From NCBI GenBank assembly GCA_019400425.1, contig JAFREE010000167.1:1-52975 (forward strand): a DNA stretch of 52,975 bases, written 5' to 3'. The position numbers and the translations under genes were made by a program. The DNA comes from Hymenochaete sp. R1 (lineage: Eukaryota > Basidiomycota > Agaricomycetes > Hymenochaetales > Hymenochaetaceae). Of this stretch, positions 23,486-36,103 are shown in pieces. The notes under the pieces were generated by a model. That model was not told the origin of the DNA. It was given only the letters and a program-made list of their open reading frames with translations, and searched no databases. Every line of letters starts with the position of its first letter. Position 1 is the stretch's first letter.

Positions 23486-23808
23486 TGGGAAACGGGGGGC
23501 TGAATTTACAGCAGCCACGTCTGAGCAATCTTTTCGTCCTTGCTCGTCACTATAAGTTAATTCTCATGGTCTGAAGCACAACAGGAGAATGGTGGTTTAG
23601 GAAGAAGAGCGCCAGTACTAATTAGCTCCGTTTATTTATAATTCCTACCACGTCATATCACGTGAAAACTCCGACGAAAGTGAAGCACGTGACATTTACG
23701 GCCTTTTAGTGCGACGCGCGTCTTGACCTGACCGCGCGTACATCCAGCCATTCGTCCATCCATTGTACCTTTCTTTTCTTCTAGATTCCTCACTCCCTCG
23801 TGTTCGCG
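23486..23808. promoter_or_regulatory. Shared divergent promoter with two CACGTG boxes
   Basis: 323 bp between the starts of the C78 peptidase and Pre6. Two perfect CACGTG palindromes lie at 23659-23664 and 23686-23691, 27 bp apart, and a related CCACGTCA lies at about 23648. CACGTG is the core bound by basic helix-loop-helix factors such as Cbf1 in fungi. No match to the yeast proteasome element GGTGGCAAA was seen. Confidence 0.55.
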
Positions 23809-25046
23809 ATGTCTGGCTCTTATGATCGCGGTATGATTCCTTAAACTTTGTTTTGTAAGAAGCGAGCTCAATGGGAACCTAGCTCTTACCGTTTTCTCAC
23901 CCGATGGTCATTTGTTTCAGGCAAGTTCAACGCATGCACAAACTAATTCCAGCACTCACACCTGCAACAGGTCGAATACGCAAATGAAGCCGTGAAAAAG
24001 GGCACTTGTGCAGTATGTTTCGTTCTACCGTCCTTGAACTCAATCTCAAACTGGAACAGGTTGGAGTCCGCGGAAAGAATGTAGTCGTACTCGGAGTGGA
24101 GAAGAAGTCCGTTCTGCAACTGCAAGATCCTCGGACCATGCGGAAAGTAGCCAAGCTTGATGACCACGTCTATTTGGCTTTCTCTGGTGAGCATTGTTCA
24201 ACCAAAGTTATGAGTCTACTGACCTCCTATGCCAGGTCTCACTGCAGATGGACGCGTCCTCATTGACATGGCACGGGTAGAATGCCAAAGTCACCGCTTG
24301 ACAGTCGAGGACCCCGTAACAGTAGAATATATCACTCGTCACATCGCTCAGGTCCAGCAGGTACTTCTTGTCTTTATCCTGATGCTATCAATAGTAACTC
24401 ATGAGAATCAGAGATACACACAATCCGGTGGTAGACGTCCGTTCGGTCTTGCCAACATAATCGTCGGATTTGACCCTGCGGACCCCGCACCCCGGCTTTA
24501 TATGACGGAACCGAGCGGCATTTACAGTGCTTGGAAGGTGAGCTTATGCACCTTTTTCCGGAGGACATATCCTTGAACTTTCTTCTGAAGGCAACCGCCA
24601 TCGGACGTTCGTCTAAAACAGTTCGGGAATTCTTGGAGAAGAATTACAAAGAAGACATGGAAAGGGAAGAAGCGATCAGGCTCACTGTGAAGAGCCTTCT
24701 CGAGGTTGTGCAAACTGGGGCAAGGAACATTGAAATTACTATAATGGATGGGTTCGAGTCAGTTTCGGTAAGTATCAATTACTAACGGTACCCATGGTGG
24801 TATTTACTAACGAATGGACCTTCACAGTCCCTTGATTTAACACAGATTGAGGGCATTGTGGCGGAAATTGAAAGGGAAAAGGAAGAAGGTACGTCCAATA
24901 TTTTGTGACTGTTCTCGGATACTAATTGTCTACGACACCATCCAGAGGCGGAACGAAGACGGACGAGGCTAGCTGCGACAGCGGCAAGTCAGGCTGCTAT
25001 GGGTTTGCGAGCAGCAGAGGAAGGAAACCCCAGTGCCGATGCTTAG
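23809..25046 (+). CDS. PRE6: 20S proteasome subunit alpha type-4 (Pre6 / PSMA7)
   Basis: A structural subunit of the outer alpha ring of the proteasome core, helping to gate and assemble the particle. Nine exons (272 aa) are resolved: 23809-23830, 23883-23920, 23971-24012, 24060-24186, 24236-24360, 24412-24537, 24591-24767, 24828-24888 and 24946-25046. The alpha signature is seen in [20 protein letters not shown], followed by [15 protein letters not shown], the RARVECQ-like [27 protein letters not shown]-like TEPSGIY and REFLEKNY. These match the alpha-4 subtype better than other alpha subunits. The C-terminus is a charged KEKEE...AERRRTR tail. The second intron (23921-23970) starts with GC, a rarer but valid donor. 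No defect seen. Confidence 0.96.
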
Positions 25047-25320
25047 GCTACTTGGCATTCCTGCCACGTTTTTCATATTTAATCATGTTCTCTGGTACAA
25101 ATGTACACTTGCGAATTAAAATGTACTTCGGCGCTACCAATCGCTTAAGAGATCCGTCGAGGGGCGGTAGTGTAGATCGACGCGCCTGAGCGCGTCAGCG
25201 CGTCGTGTCACTTCAGCTTCCGGAGGCACCTTGACTTCCACCAGCCTCCACGCCTCGGTGCACCCTGTCTAGTTAGCAGGTTACTATCTCACAGAGCTCC
25301 TTGATATCTGTATCTTGATC

Positions 25321-28300
25321 ATGGATATTTCTACCCCTTTATCTGTCTCAAAAAAGCATTTAATATGCTCTGAAATATTGTCTGTAACCTCTGCCATGCG
25401 CAAGAACTCGCGGTGGTCCTCATCCTCGCAAGTACCGCTGTACGCACGGGATGAGGCCTTAGCATCCAGCCTCGGTTTGCGACGTGCCGGAGGTCCTTCT
25501 TCTACACAAGGGGCAATGAGGCATGACATTCAACTTATGGCTGGGTTTCTTGAGTTGAAAAGGGAAGTGCAGGATACCGATGGTATGTTCCTTCGCGCTT
25601 TACACCAAAGCTCAGTGGCATAACTGACTTTTACAACTCGTTTAGATATCGACGCTTTACCACTTCCAGCTCTTCTCATGCCTTTCTTCGCCCTAATCCG
25701 TTCACCTCTGTCTACTGGACCAATCACCTCTGCCGCTCTCGCGTCCATACACGTCTTCTTCGTTTCTGGCTTCATATCCAACGATGACCCAGACATAGAA
25801 CTCGTCCTCGCGGAACTAAGTCATACTGTGTCGCATTGCCAGTTTGATGCAAGTGATGCTTCTGGGGATGAAGTCGTTTTATTCCGCATTATGGCTGTCA
25901 TCGAGCAGTGTTTATGCGGAATGGCTGGAAAACGGATCGGAGATGTTGAAGTATGCGAGATGCTAGAGACCGTGCTGACCACTTGTTGTCAGATGAGACT
26001 AAGCGGTGAGCAGCATAGAATGCAAAACTCATGGTTTTATTGAATTCTGACGTTTCTTTCTTCGTCAGAGATTTTAAAACGATATGCCGAATCAACGATG
26101 CACAAGCTGGTGCGAGTGATTTTCAGTCGGCTACACACTTTAGATCCGAGCACAGAAGAGGCTAAGCTTTCCTCAGCTAATTTGGAATCGGAGGAAAACG
26201 AGTTGAGGATGAACGTCCAGACTTCGGGGTCTGAGGCTGTGGAAACAACAGTCGAATCGAATCCCGTTCCCGAGCAACGAGAACCAGAAGCTGATGAAAC
26301 AAAGGGACAGTCAAATGAAGCTCCAATCCCAAATGCTGGGCCGCCGCGTGAATGTATGTGCGATTCATTACTTACATATTTCTTCCTCTGACATTATATC
26401 AGATGGCCTCCCCTCCGTTTTGGAACTACTACGCGTGCTTATCAACCTCTTGGATCCAAACGATCGAACGCACACGGACTCGACGCGGCTGACAGCTCTT
26501 CGTATACTCAACACCACATTTGAGACAGCCGGCACCTCGATCAAGAACTATCCTTCTTTGATGGGTCTGATTCAAGACCACGGGTGCAAGTATCTTTTCC
26601 AGTTGGCTCGTTCCACGAACTCCCTCGTTCTGCAGACATCGCTTCGAGCCATTTCGTCAATGCTTGAAACGATGCGCGAACATCTGAAGTTGCAGCAAGA
26701 GCTATACCTAGCTTTTACGATCGATAAACTTGCTCCCGCAGTACCTACTCGCGCGCAGATTGCAACTATCGCTCAACAAAAAGGTCTGCTTGCGTCTCCT
26801 CGCCCTGGCACGCCCACCCCTGGGACTCCAGTACCCTCTACGCCTATCATCATCGACAATGAAGAGGAGAATATAGGACCAGTACGACCGACTGTAGCGC
26901 CAGCTAAAGGTGAAACTCGGGAGCTAATGCTAGAAGCATTAAGCCAGATTGCGCGGTATCCGAGCTTCATGGTCGATTTATTTGTGAATTACGACTGTGA
27001 TTCAAACTGTGAAGACCTTTTTGAGAGATTGATTGACTTCCTCACGAAGGTAAGCCGGATCAGAGTGGGTCAATACTCAAATTAAAGCATTCTCTCTAGG
27101 GAGTCTACGGCTCGCTGAGTGGAAGCAGCGAGAAGTTTCAGCAGCCATCCCAGCTTTTGTGCTTAGAGTTATTATTGGAGTTCATTAGACATATGAGCGA
27201 AAGGGCAACAAACGTTAGTATCGCATGTATTATGGATGGGATATGTTATATTAATAATGTCCTAGCATTCAGGATCAGATGACTCAGTATGCGAAATTTC
27301 TATGGGCACGGTCATCATCTAAGCTCTGACAGCCTGCTAGCTTCCTTTTTCATCACAGGCACTCCTGGAGGCAAAGTCGCGCAAGAGACTCATTATTACT
27401 GGTGCATCGCGGTTCAACACGAAACCTAAAGTCGGACTGTCGTTCCTCGAGGAAAACAAGCTCATCTATTCAGATCTGTCCGGTACAGTTGACCGACCTA
27501 AAAGCCTCGCGAGGTTCTTGAAGAGCTGTGGTCGATTGGACAAGCGCCTTCTGGGCGATTTCATCTCGAGACCAGAAAATATTGATGTGTTGAAGTCCTT
27601 TGTTGAACTGTTCGATTTCAAAGATGTATGTTCTTTTACAATCCTTTTGGTGAAGAAATCGGCTGAGGGTCGTCAGAAACCCGTGGCAGAAGCCCTTAGG
27701 GAACTACTGGAAAGCTTCCGTCTTCCTGGTGAATCACAACAAATAGCAAGGATAGCGGAAACTTTCGCAGAGGTTTACTTTGCTTCAAAGCCTGGTATGC
27801 TATTCCTTGTTGAAGAAAAATGTGTTTGTCGCTCACCGATTTCTAGCCGATATCAAATCCCAAGATGCGGTATACGTCCTTACTTACTCCATCATTATGT
27901 TGAATACCGACTTGCACAATCCTCAAATACGAGTGAGTATCTACAACCCTCATGCCCGAATCCCGCTTGAACAATCCACAGAAACGCATGACTCTTGAAG
28001 ACTACGAGAAAAACTTGAGAGGCGTGAACAAAAACAGTGATTTTCCACCAGAGTTTCTCGTGCGTTCATTCGTTATATTCTTCGTAACACCGTTTGCTAG
28101 AATCTTCGCATAGCAAAGCATTTATGAATCGATACGTAAGCGAGAGATTGTCATGCCCGAAGAGCATACAGGGCAAGTCGGGTTCGGTTATGCCTGGAAG
28201 GAGCTACTGACACGAGCGCGGTTGACTGGTAAGATCGGATTTTTCAAAATTAATTGAAGCGCCTAACAAAAACAAATAGGAAGATTCGAGATTTGGAGCT

Positions 28301-30779
28301 CTTCGGGCTTTGATCAGGTCATGTTCACTTCCGTCTGGAAGTCAGTTATCGCATCCATCGCGTATGCGTTCACAACATTCGACGATGATTATACAGTGCA
28401 GCGCTCGATCACTGGCTTTCGGCAGTTCGCCACTTTGGCAGGACATTTTAACCTACCAGAGGTTCTGGACTTCGTCGTCGTCGTTTTATCGCAAGTATCC
28501 AGTCTCGTTCCTGATACGCTCATTACCCATGTACCACGTTACCCTGTCATCGAAGTTGATGGCCAGGAAATCACAGTATCATCTTTGTCGATAAAGTTCG
28601 GAACAAATTTCAAGGGTCAACTCGCTGCAGTGGTACTATTCACCATCATCAATGGGAACGGAAACGCAATCCGGGAAGGCTGGGCTCAGGTATGGATGTA
28701 ATATGCTGCCCCCTAACCCGATTCTTAAACGTGCTTTCAGATTTTCGAAATATTCCAGAACCTCTTTATGAACTCCCTCTTGCCTGAAGGTCTTCTCAAG
28801 ATGGAGGAATTCTTAGGCGGAGCAAGTGCAATTCCTCTTCATTCCAACCAACCGGAAGGCCGTGCAGGAGGGAGGGGAGACGGTGGCCTCCTTTCTACAT
28901 TATCGTCATATTTGATGACGCCGTATTCGACTGCGGACGTAATACCTGAAGCGACGGATGCAGAAGCAGAAAGCTCGCTCTGTACAATCGATTGCCTAAC
29001 CGCATGCAGATTGGACGAATTATACGCTCAAATAACGTGAGTATTTTACTATTGTAACATGCATTTTCTAATGTTACTTGTTTCAGCGCTTTAGACTGTG
29101 ACACTTTTGTTTGGGCTGTAAGAGCCCTGGAAGCTTTGGCACATGAGAGAACAGTAGCTCGGCTCAAGCAGGAGGTTGACGATTTTATCCCTCCAAGTTC
29201 GCCCAACCCATCTCGGAAAGGATCTGCTCAACAGACTGCACTATCGTATGATCCAGCTTCAATGTACCTTCTAGAGACTATGATTAGTATAGTCTCTAAG
29301 ACACCTCAATATATTGAGGAAACATGGTCAGGATTGATATATTCAGCAGCTGAAAGTACTGACACTTCATTTCAGGCCAATAGCTTATGAACACCTCTCG
29401 GCCTTGATCTCCTCTGCGGCCAGCTACAACATCTTACTCATTGAGCGCGCTATAGCTGGTTTATGGCGCCTACTTCTCATCATTGCGGATAAGGTGCGTT
29501 TGACTGGTATCGTACTTTACCGAGACGAGACTTCTGTTTATAATTCCAAAAACAGCCATCTTTACGCGATCAACTATACGTTTCTTTGGATATTTTAAGA
29601 AGTATCCCGGCGTCTGTCATTAATTCTGTTGGAGAGCAAGTCATGAGCGGTATCGAGCAGCTTGTCAAGTCACATCAGGGCATCATCCACTCACAGACGG
29701 AATGGGGTCTAATTTTCTCCTCCATGCGGTCATCCATGAGGCAACCGATGGCTGCTAGACGTTCCCTTGAAATATTGACCTTCCTGATCTCGCGGCAAGA
29801 AGTGACATCGGATAACTTCACGGGTATCTTGGGCCTGCTTGACGAACATGCGCAAATGGCGAACGCAGCTGTACGACCTCCTGCGCGACAGGATAGGAGG
29901 AAAATATCTGAAACGCCTGTGTTGTAAGTGTAGACTTCTTTATCTTGATTTCTTCCGTGTTCTCATCAATGCTCACCAGTGAATTGGTTCTGGAGCGAGG
30001 AAAGCAGTCTGTAGACTTGCTTTTCGACATGAAAAACTTCATCCCAACAATAGTGGAAGAAGGACGAATGACGAACACAGAAGTCTGGGAATTCTGTAGC
30101 CTTCCTCTACTTACAACGCTAGCAAAGCATTCCACGAATGCCGCGCGAGAAATAAGGGGAGCTGCCTTGATGCACCTGCAGAGAATACTTCTAGGTCAAC
30201 AAGTCATTGTTGGAGGCGTAGAAAACCAATCGGAGGATATTTTCAAGCATGTTTTATTCCCACTTTTGGAAGAACTCACCGAGCCTGAGGCATACGTTCA
30301 TGATGCTCGTGGCGTTCTCGACACGTGCACGCACGCTGCCGTGCTTCTGTGCAAGGCATTTATGCACTTTGAAGTCAATGATACCGTTCCTCAGTTTGAT
30401 GCTGAGGAAAAAATTGTGACGCCAATGTGGATGCACACGCTTGACCTCCTCGAGCGCACTTTGAAGATAGACAAGCGTCACTTGGGGGTGAGTTATCGTA
30501 TTTACTTCTTCATGTCCGCCGATTCTCACCTTGTGAAAGAACGAGAACGTCCTCGAAACTCTGAAAAATGTCATCCTGGTCATGAACGCGACGGGGAAGC
30601 TTCTACGCGACTCCGGCAACGCGGATTCACGAACACCTCGTCAACAGGAATTATGGAATGTCACTCACGAGCGCCTTGAAAAGTTCTTACCCGGTTTCTT
30701 AGATGATCTTATACCCGCTCCCACTCCACCACCTCAATCCAATGAAACCGAAGATGTGAAACCAAGTAGTCAGTCGTGA
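25321..30779 (+). CDS. Large Sec7 ARF guanine-nucleotide exchange factor (Gea1/2, GBF1 family)
   Basis: Activates Arf GTPases at the early Golgi to recruit COPI and start vesicle budding. At least 17 exons fit one frame, giving about 1,500 aa, normal for the family. Domains in order: DCB (ICSEILSVTSAMRKN), HUS with its NYDC box (DLFVNYDCD), linker (LIITGASRFNTKPK, GLSFLEEN), the Sec7 domain with the catalytic glutamate in FRLPGESQQIAR and helix YSIIMLNTDLHNP, then the helical HDS regions to the C-terminus. The YS..M...D pattern in that helix is the one associated with brefeldin A sensitivity. The start is ATG 25321; an earlier frame extension has no ATG. A 45-bp in-frame segment (27266-27310) may be an extra exon or part of an intron. 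The final exon ends in a proline-rich tail. Confidence 0.95.
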
Positions 30780-30957
30780 CGTGCCTTGGAACGTGTTCGT
30801 CAAAGTGGACAACGGTGTCTGTTGCTTGTACTGTTCCAATAAGGCGTAAACTTACTTTAGATTGCAATTCCTCTTATGTTGCCAGCGATGACTGATATTT
30901 TTTTCCTTCTGCGATGTTTAACTTGATCAATAATTCTTGCCAGTGCGCTGTGACCGA

Positions 30958-31294
30958 TCAGGAAGTATGATTGAACCACTTTGGAATGTTGAACTCACCG
31001 AGAACTACGGACCCTTTCGCTTTCTGAAACAACAACATTCACAGTTGAATCAAACCGCTGTTTCTGCGCACCAGGCAAGATAAAGTGTCAGCCTCCCATT
31101 CATTGGATTGTTCATGGCATGGCATGCGCGGAGTAGGAATGGATGTAATTGCTCACCAGTGTTGAGGCTATAGTATGAAAGTGGATGACCCAGGTCGCTG
31201 CACCCAGGCTTGATATGATCAGAAATCCATGAACCGGATGAACGTACGATGTGAACTTATGCTTTCGTTCAGAAGAAAAGTCACCCTTGAACAT
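30958..31294 (-). CDS. Possible very small membrane protein (67 aa, two exons)
   Basis: Exon 31294-31157 (46 codons) and exon 31023-30958 join in phase across a GTGAGC...TTTCAG intron. They predict MFKGDFSSERKHKF, a hydrophobic helix (HGFLIISSLGAATWVIHF) and a short tail ending FNHTS. I do not recognise it. Further upstream on the same strand (about 31450-31620) another hydrophobic stretch (NIIVAMGITASLVV) could be a preceding exon, with a GTCAGC donor near 31460, making a two-helix protein. Evidence is only splice logic and hydrophobicity, so this is a candidate. It converges with Gea/GBF1, 178 bp away. Confidence 0.35.
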
Positions 31295-34200
31295 AGTCTA
31301 GACGACATCTGACGATGGGCCCCAGGCTTAGAGTAAGTGGACTCGTCCAGCTCAGTTTGTGGCTGGAAGTTGACCAAAGACGTAGAAACGATCAAGACGG
31401 CCGACTATAACCAAGAAGGCCTTACGACCACCTTCCAATGTTAGATAGCGTGGCTGACAGGTGGGCCGAGGGTGGCAGGGGGCCTTATCATGGGGTCCAA
31501 GATGATCTCTCGTACGACGAGCGAAGCAGTGATGCCCATCGCGACGATGATATTCGAGGGACGGAGGGACTGGAGAATGTCTTGAAGTGAGCGTGACGGG
31601 TAGCACGTACCCTTGTCTCGCAATGACTGGTGTATAGGCTGAGGGGCCGCGAGAGGCCAGCGTGAACATGGGTGGCACTGCCAGTAAGTAGTAGTTGCAG
31701 GAAGACGCTCAGCAGCTCAGCAGCGCTGGACGAGTCGGACAGTGCGTACCTGAGTGAGGGGTATGATGCGCTGGACCGATGATGCATCTTTGAAGTCGCA
31801 TGCGGGCGATGGGAGACTCGATGGCACGTCGAAGGCGACGAAGGAGTGTGTGGGGAGTGGCACGGTGCTAGTGGATAGAGTCTGCCACCGTGCAAGGCGC
31901 TTCCGGTTGTGGCAGCAGCCGTGATAGAGGTAATTGGCCACCAAAGACGGAGAAGTGGTGATGGCTGAGCGAGAGGGGGTGGGGGGAGGGAGGGGGGGTC
32001 ACGAGTGGTGGAGGTAGGAGAAGAAGGATGAGGAAAGAAAGAAAGAAACGGGGGCGGTGTTCTTTTGTAGACCAAGGCTGGGCTGACGAGGCGCCTGGGA
32101 AAGCGAACCAAAGAAGACCAAAGCTTACGGTCGAGCTGGCACAACCACCTGTGAAGAGGCGAACCAGTCCCATCTAGCATCGTTAAATTTAAAATATGAA
32201 TGGATGGTCAATATGAAAAGGGCCTGGGCTAGTCTGCCACTGTCACACAGTAATGGTGTTCAGACACATTACGTGGGCTACCTAGCTATCATCAGGTGTA
32301 AAAGTGAGAAATAATATGCCTTCTTTCAAGTTGCTTTACTGATCTCCCTTTCGTCGCAAAATTCAACGAGCAGAAACTGACAACTCAAAAAGCGGTGCAG
32401 CGCATTTGTGCCGGAACCGTGTTGTTTGCATTTGTTGACGCGTCGCGCGGCTGACACTTCCCTATCCTCAAATTCGCGGATCGCATACAGGCTGTTCATA
32501 TTGGACTTTCGCATATTGTGTCGAGTTCGAGACCGGTCTATACATTTTATTTCTTTTTCTTATCACTTGTTGCAGCGTAATCAACACCACTGGTCGTCTT
32601 TTGTACTCAAGGAGCTTATTATTATGGAGAAGAGCTGGCGGTGACAAGTACTTAGTGCGTGCAAAGCTGTTTAATCAAAAGCGATGTATCACTGCAAGCC
32701 CCAGTTCTAATGCTTTCTGGCGATTGAAAAAAAGATCGAAAGATTTCCTTCTGCGCACATGTACGATCCGGCATAATACTTTCCCACTAACATTCGCTAA
32801 TTCATACTTCAGCCTCGCCATCGAGCCACCCCCATCATGGAGCGCAAGACCCCTATCATGCGAGCCGTCCCCAACCGCGAACAGACCCATCGCACCTGGG
32901 GCATCACACTCCCGTTGTTTCGTTCCATCGACTTTTGTTTTTGATACCCAGTATTGTGCCTCGTGAAGAGCTGCCGGCGGCTCGACGCACCACAAGGATC
33001 AATGACTGCGTGTTACTCGAGTTGATTTTGTCTGTAGATGTTAGAAAAAAAAACCTTCGATGAAACCTGATCAATGCAGCAGGTGGAGGCGCAGGTGCGA
33101 GTGCATTCTCGATTGCGAGGTGACTTGCTTCAAGGGAGAAACAGAGACATTATACTCGACTCGCTGCACAACAAGGATGCATTTACATCCATCACGCCGC
33201 ACTGTGATCAAGAGGGGGGCGAGAAACACTTGAATTCATTGATCCCTGGAAATTACTTTGCTCGCACCAATCGAGGAGTATATCGCACCTTGGAAGGTCT
33301 CAGTAGCGACACATTAGCTTTCAAGTCATAAGTAAAACGACTCACTTACCCTTTCTTATGCTCAAGGGTCTCGAATGAACAAAGGGGTTCAAGTCGTCGC
33401 CATGGAAAAAGTGACTGTAGATTCCATCGAAACTCGGCCTTTTCAGATCCAAGGTAATCGTTATAGATCTCCGGACTGCTCGATAATTACGATTGGTACG
33501 ATCGCTCACTCCTAAGTGGCACTTCAGATAAAGTAAAAGTAGAGAGACGCAAGCAACAACACTCAGTATCTCCGCGCGATCCAGCTTCTGATTTTGGCGG
33601 GATGTACTTTGAAACGCTTAAGTAAGTAAAGAGTCAATAGGGCCCCTATCAAAATGATGTCGCTCTGTTTCGTATTATTGAAGGTGAAGATTTACCTGTC
33701 AGACAGGGGTGTCGTGTCGAGATGTGAGGCGAGGAAAAAAAGAGAGACACGACTCGGAAGATCGAAGAGTCCAGAAGAGGAAGAAAAGGAAAGACGGAGG
33801 TTTCAAAAATGAGCTCATCCTCCCGGAAATCCTCATCAAGTAGCTTTTTCCACGCATGTCACCACCCCTTTTTGTCTCGAAACGGCCAGAAAAGATCGAA
33901 ACAAGCCCGAAACCTCAGATCGATCGGCCGTCGCCAGTCCGATTGCCTTTTTTTTTGGGAAACGACTTGCGGATCGTCGTTTCCCACGTTCTCCCGAGCA
34001 GTGCCGCCCGACCCGCCGCAACGCGACGGCGACGGCGACACTCGTCATCGTCGTTACCATCACATCACCACCGCCTACCGCCCGTCGAACGTCTCAAGCT
34101 GGCCGACCGGGCCAGTGCGACCGGGCTTGTTACTTCTGTTGTTCGTGGTCGCGGTACGGTAGGTACGGTACCGCAAACCCACGCTCGCCCTCCCCGCCCC

Positions 34201-36103
34201 TCTTCTTCTCTGTTTCGAGTCAGCGCTTGACTTGACGACCAGACGCGGACATGGTAGTAACGGACGTCCCAGAAATTTACTAGTACTAGTAAAAAGAAAA
34301 GAAAGGCCCCTTTCATCACACGCACGCGCGCGTGTCCAAATGCGTAGGAAAACAACGTTAACGTTGACTGAAAACAAACTGAACACAACACAAAATTCAG
34401 AACACAACCAAAGATCATTCCCTTTCTTTTACTAAGTTTTAGATCTCCTCGAGGAAGCACATTAGTACTAGTACTATCACTTGTCCAGCCAATCCCTTGT
34501 AATACCACTCCATATACTCATATACTCATATACTTCAGCTTGTCTCCAAGACTTCATTCCAAAGTAATATTAATAAAAAGCCTGCTTGTCTCTCAACCCG
34601 CCCTTCTTCTTCTTTCTTTCTCCCCGTTCAACAAGGCCCCGCACTAGTACACTCTCTATCAGTCGTCGGTCGGACTATGACAGGGTTCTTGTACAGTACA
34701 GACGTAAGAACAGAAGAAAAAGACCTTCAGTCTTCTCCGTCCCCCGTCTATGTATATGACTCTGTCAGCTGCTCGCCAGCCAGTACTGGCACTGGCAGTC
34801 GTCGGTGCTCGGTGCTCGGTACCGATTTCGACCTGTCTTGCCTTGTTACTTGTTACTTGCTACTTATTGTCAAAGCCGACCGAGAATAATAGAAGAACGT
34901 CGTTTCGAAAGTTCAATTTTTTCTTCGTTCCGGGCCTCGTTTTGTAAATAAGCTGTTAAATTTCGAAGGTCGTATTCCCAGTGAGAGTGAGCTGCTGGTC
35001 TGATCTGTTCTATGATACCTTACTACATGTAGATAGTCACGTACGATACGAAATCGCACTGCTCTTCTTCTGCCACCCCACTAGTACTATTACTGGTACA
35101 AGGGCTGTTCAGAGCTCAGACCTCAGAGCACAGACGGGATTTTCGTGATCCCTGTGATTTCCCAAAAGTGCAGTGATAACGATAACAATAAAGTCGGATA
35201 CCGATCCAGACGTCTCGTCGTTGTCCGCTCTGTACACAACGCCGGACGACCTCCGCCGCGCCTTAAAGTTAAACCTCTTCCCGACGACTCGTTATAACTT
35301 ATAAATATCAATATCATTGAAGACACGACTGGCACACCTCCACCGAACATCCAAGCATGTACGTCAAGGGAGCACCCGTCACCATATCGATCTGGACCGA
35401 ACCCGAGACCCGAACCCGAACCGAAGACGAAGATGAGGGTGAGGACATTGAAACCAATATGGAATAACTCAGGTACTCTACGGTACGATGACATGATAAG
35501 CAGCAGCACGGGGGGAAATGGGGAAATTCGTTGGGTCTAGAATATAGAAATTTTGCTCGGAAAGAAAGAAAAGAAAAAGTTCTACGTACAGTCCGTAGAG
35601 AAGTGTAAAGGGGGCACGAAAGTATTACGAAGATGAAAACGTGGCCAATGGCGAGGGCAAGGGCGAGGGGAAGCAGAAGTGCGGGAAGAACCGACGAGGG
35701 GGGAACAACAAATGCGTCAATCGAAAGGCAGTAAAACGACGTGAAAAAGACAGGCCAGTCACAAAACAAAAGAGCGGACGACAGTTTGTTGAAGAGCCAG
35801 AGCGAGAAACTAACAGAAACCGTCAAAAACGAGAGAGCTCGAGTCCGAAGTTGATTTGATAAAAGAGGGGGGAGAAGACGAGAAACGTCCCAGAGAAAAG
35901 CGGCGATGGTACAGACACCGATACACCTGAAAAGTAATAAAGTAGGAACGCGGAACCGGTATCAATCGCGCCCGAGCGCTCGTTGCGACCATAAGAGCAG
36001 GGTCCGCCTCCCCTCCCTCGCACCCACGGTTCCCGCATCGGCTCAAGAAGGCCGGGGAATAGGAAAGAGGGGGAGGGGACTTTTATTCACAGACTGTGTG
36101 AAT
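31295..36103. other. Gene-poor region, about 4.8 kb
   Basis: No gene can be supported apart from possible 5' exons of the small membrane protein near 31.45-31.94 kb on the minus strand. Open frames of 100-230 codons at 31488-32180, 34065-34508 and 35314-35826 (all minus) are low-complexity Ser/Pro/Leu-rich or overlap each other in three frames. Purine/pyrimidine tracts, a CATATACT microsatellite and repeated ACTAGTACT words occur between 34.2 and 35.1 kb. A non-coding RNA could hide here, but nothing in the sequence shows one. Confidence 0.5.
34511..34536. repeat. Short tandem repeat (CATATACT-type unit)
   Basis: CATATACT repeats about three times with the variant spacing CATATACTCATATACTCATA. 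It is a simple microsatellite. Confidence 0.8.

Noticed and set aside
31488..32180. 230-codon minus ORF
   Set aside because: Pro/Ser-rich low complexity overlapping other frames. Parts may be exons of the small membrane protein candidate, but the ORF as a whole is not convincing.
34065..34508. 147-codon minus ORF and opposing plus ORFs
   Set aside because: Overlapping frames without motifs in a compositionally biased region.
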